Below are positions 58,084 to 64,000 of a DNA stretch of 64,000 nt, piece after piece. The position numbers and the translations under genes are program-made. Origin of the DNA: Atriophallophorus winterbourni (taxonomy: Eukaryota > Platyhelminthes > Trematoda > Plagiorchiida > Microphallidae). The stretch lies in NCBI GenBank assembly GCA_013407085.1, contig JACCGJ010001913.1, positions 1-64,000 on the forward strand. Reading direction: 5' to 3'. Under the pieces are notes generated by a model that made no database searches, was not told the DNA's origin, and saw only the letters and a list, made by a program, of their open reading frames with translations. How positions within the stretch are numbered: the stretch's first letter is position 1; each line of letters opens with the position of its first letter.

Positions 58084-58767
58084 ACCAGAAGCAGATCAAA
58101 CGAATGAAATGGATTGCTAGAATGCATACCCACTAGTAAAGAAAGTTATCTGGTTGATATTCCTGTAAACGTGCATTTTGTAATTTTGTGCGAATTTTTT
58201 ATTTGATATATATATATATATATATCACGTATAGGTTTCCATTGTGTATCACGCATCAATCCATATCCTGTCTCGATAAATTCAACTTGGTATGACGTTT
58301 GAAGATTTTCTAATGGGGTACAAGCACTCAAAACCTTTTTACAACTACAACGCCTAACTTTGTATCGCTACAGGACTAGTATTTGTCTGAACATTTTATT
58401 GCGGTCGATACCACTCCTCATTTCAATCGTCTTCTACGGGTAATAAAACTAATTTGCAGTTCGAAGTAAGTCGTAAGTATACAATACTAAACCCTTTATT
58501 TCTTAAAATTTTCATTTGAAAGTGTTTTGATAATTTGATCAATTACGTGAAGAACCATTGTGTCGAGAGACATGGTTCTAGTTTTTATGCCACACATAAA
58601 TAAAGCAGCGTGAAGTGTGAAATTTACTCAATTGATAGAAAACATAATAGTAAATAATAAGTATGTCCCAATTGTATTTGGTAGTTCAGTTTGTAAAAAT
58701 ATCGAAACACGAAAACTACGCGTTAGCCGGAATAAAACGTTTCTGCTTTAAATCGTTTACGGTTGCG
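58084..58767. other. Upstream flank of the GPCR exon
   Basis: Could hold a promoter or a 5' exon of the receptor; nothing decisive is seen. An (AT)n run lies at 58204-58225. Confidence 0.35.
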
Positions 58768-58968
58768 TTCTGTCTGACTAAACCAAACGCAGATTCAGCT
58801 GCTCAAACAAGTGTTGAGCAAAACAACCTGGATGATCGGATTCTGAGCTTAGAGTTTCTCATGCAAACGTTGAAGGCATCTGTAGAGACTCTGGTCACCG
58901 CCCTGAACTGTCCGTTTGCCAGCATAGGTTTCGATAAATCAGAAACCACTGACGCTAATATAAGTCAG
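58768..58968 (+). mobile_element. CR1-24: piece of a CR1 ORF running into the gap
   Basis: CLTKPNADSAAQTSVEQNN, LDDRILSLEFLMQTLKAS and GFDKSETTDANIS match the stretch after the PHD finger of CR1-20 (46980-46810) in both protein and nucleotides. The frame is open here, unlike in CR1-20. The upstream PHD finger is absent, so the copy starts at about 58768 or is joined to unrelated sequence there. Confidence 0.8.
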
Positions 58969-59968
58969 NNNNNNNNNNNNNNNNNNNNNNNNNNNNNNNN
59001 NNNNNNNNNNNNNNNNNNNNNNNNNNNNNNNNNNNNNNNNNNNNNNNNNNNNNNNNNNNNNNNNNNNNNNNNNNNNNNNNNNNNNNNNNNNNNNNNNNNN
59101 NNNNNNNNNNNNNNNNNNNNNNNNNNNNNNNNNNNNNNNNNNNNNNNNNNNNNNNNNNNNNNNNNNNNNNNNNNNNNNNNNNNNNNNNNNNNNNNNNNNN
59201 NNNNNNNNNNNNNNNNNNNNNNNNNNNNNNNNNNNNNNNNNNNNNNNNNNNNNNNNNNNNNNNNNNNNNNNNNNNNNNNNNNNNNNNNNNNNNNNNNNNN
59301 NNNNNNNNNNNNNNNNNNNNNNNNNNNNNNNNNNNNNNNNNNNNNNNNNNNNNNNNNNNNNNNNNNNNNNNNNNNNNNNNNNNNNNNNNNNNNNNNNNNN
59401 NNNNNNNNNNNNNNNNNNNNNNNNNNNNNNNNNNNNNNNNNNNNNNNNNNNNNNNNNNNNNNNNNNNNNNNNNNNNNNNNNNNNNNNNNNNNNNNNNNNN
59501 NNNNNNNNNNNNNNNNNNNNNNNNNNNNNNNNNNNNNNNNNNNNNNNNNNNNNNNNNNNNNNNNNNNNNNNNNNNNNNNNNNNNNNNNNNNNNNNNNNNN
59601 NNNNNNNNNNNNNNNNNNNNNNNNNNNNNNNNNNNNNNNNNNNNNNNNNNNNNNNNNNNNNNNNNNNNNNNNNNNNNNNNNNNNNNNNNNNNNNNNNNNN
59701 NNNNNNNNNNNNNNNNNNNNNNNNNNNNNNNNNNNNNNNNNNNNNNNNNNNNNNNNNNNNNNNNNNNNNNNNNNNNNNNNNNNNNNNNNNNNNNNNNNNN
59801 NNNNNNNNNNNNNNNNNNNNNNNNNNNNNNNNNNNNNNNNNNNNNNNNNNNNNNNNNNNNNNNNNNNNNNNNNNNNNNNNNNNNNNNNNNNNNNNNNNNN
59901 NNNNNNNNNNNNNNNNNNNNNNNNNNNNNNNNNNNNNNNNNNNNNNNNNNNNNNNNNNNNNNNNNNNN
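58969..59968. other. Assembly gap (1000 N)
   Basis: Exactly 1000 N, a placeholder length. Probably hides the rest of CR1-24. Confidence 0.99.
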
Positions 59969-61604
59969 TGTGGTACTTTTTAAACCGCGGCTGCGTTTTC
60001 CTTTGGATAAATTCGGGTAAATCCGACGAGGCAACGCCAATATCCCGTGGTCGGCAATTGTAAGAATCTACAACCACTTAGCCAGTAGTCATCGCATTCG
60101 CTTTGTTTAAATTTTTTATACCTTTCGATACAAATTATATCTAATACTATGCCGTAGTAACCCTGATCAATTGCTTAGACTAAACCAACTATGCGCAAAT
60201 GTCACACTAGGCATTAGTTTTAATGCAAATTATCCTCAAACACTAGTGGTAAATTCTTGATTTCGGTTCACAAATTATCATTCCTGTCCAAAACAAGTGC
60301 TGTCAATTTTTAATCCGTAAAGTTCCTTAAACCGCTATCGATGGTTCACTTTGAGCATCGAGGCTGAACATAAAATCAATTTGTGTCGCTACGGCATACA
60401 TAAAATTGTTTTGATGTAGGTTCCGATTGGAATAAAATAAGTAAATGGAAATGGATGAAAGAAATTACCGCCAATATCATTGAAGATATATTCATTATCA
60501 TTAGTGCTAAGATTAAGCAGTCAATTTGAAAAAAAATTCAGCGTTTAATATCATTTATGGAGTTTGAGGTGGTAGACGCCCAGTGTACAGTGTAATATCG
60601 GGTGTGTACAACACCACACCTGCAACGCCTAGTCCAACAAGAAACGACTCAAATCAACTCACCAGAACGAAATGTAAGCTAGAAAATAACTTGGTGCATA
60701 TACACACCATTATTATCATTATTAGCGCTCCGGCGCCAATTCGAGTATGCAAGAATTCAAAACCTTTGGCTGTTTTCAAATTTCCTAATGGTATTTGATG
60801 TTATTCATTTGGTCTGTCTCACATATTGCGGAAGAAGAACACATATTATCAACAAAATGTGCAAAACTGTATCAATCACATTCCACCTACATCAAAGTCA
60901 AAATTATACCGCTGCCTCTATCAAATTCGTGCTTGCCTAATAACTAGATGTATTCAGAGATTTGTATAACACATGTTCCCTCCCTCAGGCTCTTATTTCG
61001 GGATCGCTAATAACTTTTCCAAATCAATCAGGCTTCTCGTTTTGATTGCTTGGTAAACGACATTTGTTTACTTCAATTAAGTTTTTGTTGTTGTCGTTGT
61101 TGTTGTAGCACGATATCATTCAGTAGCACAGATCACTGAATGCTCTTCCCTAGCTTGATGACGCTTTATGCTGGGCCGGTAAGAACAAGCACTAGCGAAC
61201 TTATGGGGTCAAGAGCTTTTACGTGAATTTTTTAAGCGTGTTTGTGTAATAAATACGGCTAGTCAAATGTCGACTTCTTGATTTGAAATTCCAATAACGT
61301 AGATTTTTAGAATGTGAATGTTTCTTCCTTTATACACATAACCTAGTTAACCTAACCGGCAATGCAATGGTATTACGACAATGTTTGTACACCAGCTTCA
61401 GAAAGCATTTCTGCATTTGCTTCTATTTCTATTCCCGATAAGTTTGCTGCTGAGTACTCACATGCTGCTCTGTGTCAAATCAAGAACTGTAGCAGTAATT
61501 CAGCTAATGGAAATTGTCTAATTTTTGGTATATATGAGAAATACCAGTTATGCTTAAGTTTAAATGATTCTTTTATTACTAAAAATCAATTGGTCTATGA
61601 AAAC
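59969..61604. other. No recognisable gene
   Basis: Short frames only. 60583-60798 and 61362-61619 look like chance. A small GTT-rich run is at 61083-61107. Confidence 0.35.
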
Positions 61605-61614
61605 AATTATTCAT

Positions 61615-61993
61615 CCTAATGCTGATTTGCATGCATCTCCATCACACACACACACACACCACGACCGGTTTCGTGCTGTTTGCACTCATCAGGTAGGGAC
61701 AGTGGATCGTGATCCGAATGCGCTTGAAAAAGTGGAAGAATGGTAACAAGTTGCGCTCGTATGCCACTGTTGGGTAAGGTTGTTACGAACAACCTGTTCA
61801 ATCACATGAGCCCCCACTCTTGTAGACTGTGTTTGAACCCATGACCATGAATAAAAATGCTCATTTGTATGTATGGAGAAAAGAGCATTTTTATTCATGG
61901 TCATGGGTTTGAACACAGTCTACAAGAGTGGCGGCTCATGTGATTGAACAGGTTGTTCGTACCAACCTTACCCAACAGTGGCATACAAGCTCA
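61615..61993 (-). mobile_element. Family A retrozyme-like element with a long fold-back
   Basis: A 379-bp insertion flanked by AATTATTCAT at 61605-61614 and 61994-62003 (10 bp, perfect). The left part is a family A monomer with an intact hammerhead at 61659-61696. 61753-61862 and 61883-61992 are inverted arms of about 110 bp with few mismatches and a 20-bp spacer. The arms are the ribozyme-distal part of the monomer. No coding capacity. Confidence 0.82.
61659..61696 (-). ncRNA. Type I hammerhead ribozyme, family A
   Basis: Minus strand: stem I CUAC/GUGG (one U-G pair), core CUGAUGA (61692-61686), helix II GUGC-AAACA-GCAC, GAA, stem III ACCGGU, triplet GUC, cleavage between 61663 and 61662. 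The core is identical to that at 19208-19249. Confidence 0.85.
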
Positions 61994-62003
61994 AATTATT
62001 CAT

Positions 62004-62714
62004 TCTAGTTCCGATTCCGCCATGGTACAAAGATTTCTATATAGTTTTTTGGTGATTATATGGCTGACACAATATATGGTTGCTTCATTTTAGGTTTAGC
62101 CAACGGCTGAATATGGAGTAGATTAATCAACCGCAAGCATAGTGCTAAGCTGAATTATTTTCCATCTATTAAGGTTCTGTATTTTGCTCACGTCCAACAA
62201 ATTGTTGAAAGTTTTTTATAATTCTGAAATGCAGCGTTCAATTGCGTTGCTAAACTTGTGGTGTTTAGAAAATCATCTCGGAGCGGACTCCAAATATAAT
62301 ACGGTGTAAATTTTCAAACGCAGCACGTATATAGAACCATTTGTTAAGAAATCTTATGTCATGATTCAAGATTCAAGATTTGTCAAATCGTTAGTTGAAA
62401 CGGGTTGTCCGGTTAGATAACGTATTCATGAACAGGTTCCGGTTTAAATGTCTGTCAGTTGAACGGACTCAGTGAAACCGGATTTAGTTTCCAAGGCAAG
62501 TTCTCTCGGTTTAGCGTTCGATCATTTGATTATGATTTCATATGAACATTTCAGCTTGCAGTCCTTCTGATGAATTGCTAATGAATTAGTAAAATGTTGT
62601 TATTGCCCAGTCACGAATCTTTTGTGACTATAGCCTTTTGAAACATCTCAGGCTCCGGTACATACCTTTATACAAACCTAACTTTTTTCCTGTAATTTGA
62701 CATTATTTCAAAAG
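62004..62714. other. No recognisable gene
   Basis: A stub of CR1-like tail (ATTCAAGATTCAAGATTTG) is at 62363-62382. The rest is unassigned. Confidence 0.35.
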
Positions 62715-62730
62715 CTGGTTTCAATACTGT

Positions 62731-62805
62731 CTCCACCTAATAACGACAAACAGCCAGAAACCGGTAGTGGAGTGTAATTTCGGGGGATGTGAGCAACACA
62801 TAACT
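62731..62805 (+). mobile_element. 75-bp family B ribozyme insertion with a perfect 16-bp target duplication
   Basis: Flanked by CTGGTTTCAATACTGT at 62715-62730 and 62806-62821. The insert is a family B hammerhead plus about 30 bp of following monomer (GTGTAATTTCGGGGGATGTGAGCAACACATAA). The core reads CTAATAACGAC for the usual CTGATGACGGC: three G-to-A changes, two at the essential G5 and G8 positions, so the ribozyme is dead. Very short for a mobile unit. Confidence 0.8.
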
Positions 62806-62883
62806 CTGGTTTCAATACTGTTTTTAAGTAACCACAAGAGGTTTCCATTTGGCGAAGACATAAAAATATTGGGTCCACGACAG

Positions 62884-63068
62884 TTGCTCCTTGACAATTG
62901 CTCCCCGACAGTTGCTCCGCGACAATTGGTCCTCTGACAATTGCTCCTCGGACAGTTGCTCCTCGGACAGTTGCTCCTCGGACAGTTGCTCCTTAGACAT
63001 TTGCTCCTTGCCCAATTGCTCCTTGCCCAATTGCTCCTTGCCCTATTGCTCCTTGACCAATTGCTCTA
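62884..63068. repeat. 14/15-bp minisatellite TTGCTCCTCGGACAG
   Basis: Twelve units in a row plus a partial one. The first three are 14 bp (TTGCTCCTTGACAA type) and the other nine 15 bp. Three central units are identical. On the minus strand the 15-bp units keep a frame of pentapeptides (SEEQL, GKEQL) within a 68-codon open frame ending at 62824. No start context or flanking gene supports translation. Confidence 0.88.
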
Positions 63069-63424
63069 TGAATTTTAGATCACGATCAGATTGGCTAACA
63101 TTGCGACGTAAATAATTCATACAAGTGAAGATAAGTATTTTTTCTTCTTTGAACATTTTAATAAAAATTGAATAAAATACTATAGATCACTGTAATAACA
63201 ATAACAATAACTAAGCCATGTGTTTTTTAGTGTTCTTCACAAAATCCTGGTCTCATGTCTGATAACTGCACACAAAAAGTATCACTGTTATAAAACATCT
63301 TCCAAACTACTGTCTTGATTGTCTTCTCCTTCTTCTTCTGCAACAGAAGCCTACAAATTGTAGCAAAAGACAATGCTCATCAGTACACTCACGGTGTCCC
63401 GACCCTGACCTTCAACAACTCTTT
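63069..63424. other. No recognisable feature
   Basis: AT-rich spacer between the minisatellite and CR1-25. Confidence 0.35.
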
Positions 63425-64000
63425 TAATTCTTTCTGCCACCATGGTAAGTCTGCATGGATACGACATGTAGTCTCTGGAACACCTCTAAGAATGTAAGCA
63501 TTTAAGAGTACCTTTTCCACGTCCTCCGCAGATTGCAGCGTTATTCTTAAAAGGCGAGGATCATCCTTGTGAGGAGAATTCAGGTGGCGGTTTAATCGAA
63601 CTACTGATGAAGTAGTAACTGCGGCCAAGCTCATCTGACTGCAGAGTTTATACCACTCAGCTAAGTCATGTTTTTGTTTAGCTTCAAACAGCGTTTCCTG
63701 CTACTCGGTCACGTTTGTACATATAACGCTAAGGTTAACAACCGCGGATTTTGTTTTATAATGTGAGTCAGTCATTTTAGTAGCAGTGGTTTTTTGAGTT
63801 CTTTTTCGTTTCCGTTAAGTCGAGGAGTCACTGATCCCAACGAACGCCTCCCCGTTTTAGTCACCATCTGCGCGGTTATCTGGGCAAATGTTGGCCTGCT
63901 CGAGTATGCTGGATTATCTACCGGCTCTTCGGCAGTATCCTCTAAGTCCGGTAACGACGGTGTCTTTATGACATTTATTATCAGTTCATTTAGTTTTTGT
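63425..64000 (-). mobile_element. CR1-25: young CR1 copy of the CR1-1 family, 3'-truncated
   Basis: On the minus strand it enters at the window edge and runs through the central region: KLNELI at the edge, EEPVDNPAYS, LAAVTTSSVVRLNRHLNSPH (63634-63560) and CRIHADLPWW (63455-63430). Sequence identity to 2745-3310 is very high, with only scattered differences. It stops matching just after the LPWW codons at about 63435, leaving no endonuclease or RT. Loss of the 3' side is not what target-primed insertion gives, so a later deletion or rearrangement is likely. Lesions include a stop replacing the codon for the second residue of ESQET-type sequence near 63700. Confidence 0.85.

Noticed and set aside
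58663..58968. A host exon starting at ATG 58663
   Set aside because: From about 58768 the sequence is CR1 ORF. The preceding ~100 bp have no support as an exon.
1..64000. Penelope-like element proteins as helpers of the ribozyme repeats
   Set aside because: No GIY-YIG motif or Penelope RT found; all recognisable RTs are CR1-type, with one doubtful RTE-like scrap.
1..64000. CRISPR arrays, bacterial operons, rRNA or tRNA genes
   Set aside because: No regular short repeats with unique spacers, no operon structure and no recognisable rRNA or tRNA sequence. The tandem 7-10 bp runs are CR1 tails and the 14/15-bp array is a minisatellite.

Overview
The window looks like an AT-rich, gene-poor, repeat-choked piece of an invertebrate genome. 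A flatworm, probably a digenean trematode, is my best guess (moderate to low confidence). The reasons are the many CR1-type non-LTR elements with an N-terminal PHD finger, the hammerhead-ribozyme repeats (also known from schistosome satellites), and a neuropeptide-receptor exon with a phase-0 splice donor right after the DRY motif. Nothing suggests a prokaryote. Two runs of exactly 1000 N (37984-38983 and 58969-59968) are assembly placeholders.

Layout. From 1 to about 48 kb the DNA is almost wall-to-wall CR1-clade retrotransposon copies on both strands, numbered CR1-1 to CR1-25 here. Most are 5'-truncated, frameshifted and nested. The best preserved are CR1-1 (1-4032, minus), CR1-14 (23735-27747, plus), CR1-16 (28461-31460, minus) and CR1-21 (42870-46805, plus). 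CR1-21 has jumped into CR1-20, which also carries a ribozyme repeat. Older copies hold a probable solo LTR (16287-16847) and a CR1 3' end (18462-18616). From 48 to 64 kb the density falls. This part holds the only host gene I can recognise, a first coding exon of an NPY/NPF-like GPCR (57409-57912, minus). Just past its splice donor, in the intron, lies an internally deleted piggyBac copy (55583-57341) with TTAA target duplications and short inverted ends.

The most interesting material is a set of short repeats carrying type I hammerhead ribozymes, in three families told apart by helix II. Family A has monomers of about 243 bp, family B about 241 bp and family C 305 bp. Several copies are flanked by clear target-site duplications of 6 to 16 bp (19164-19470, 35412-35697, 40629-41191, 53440-53945, 61615-61993, 62731-62805). 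Most are one monomer plus a partial second one, and two end in an inverted partial copy. This is what one expects of metazoan retrozymes: small non-coding, probably circular RNAs reverse-transcribed and inserted by another element's enzyme. CR1-type machinery is plentiful in the window, so these repeats may be parasites of it. That link is inference.

The CR1 copies share a plan: a 5' UTR (seen in one family), one long reading frame with a PHD finger, a central region, an APE-type endonuclease and a reverse transcriptase, then a 3' UTR with a recurrent ATGGT...ACCAT hairpin and a tail of 7-10 bp direct repeats. Every copy I could follow has at least one break, so none seen here is autonomous as assembled.
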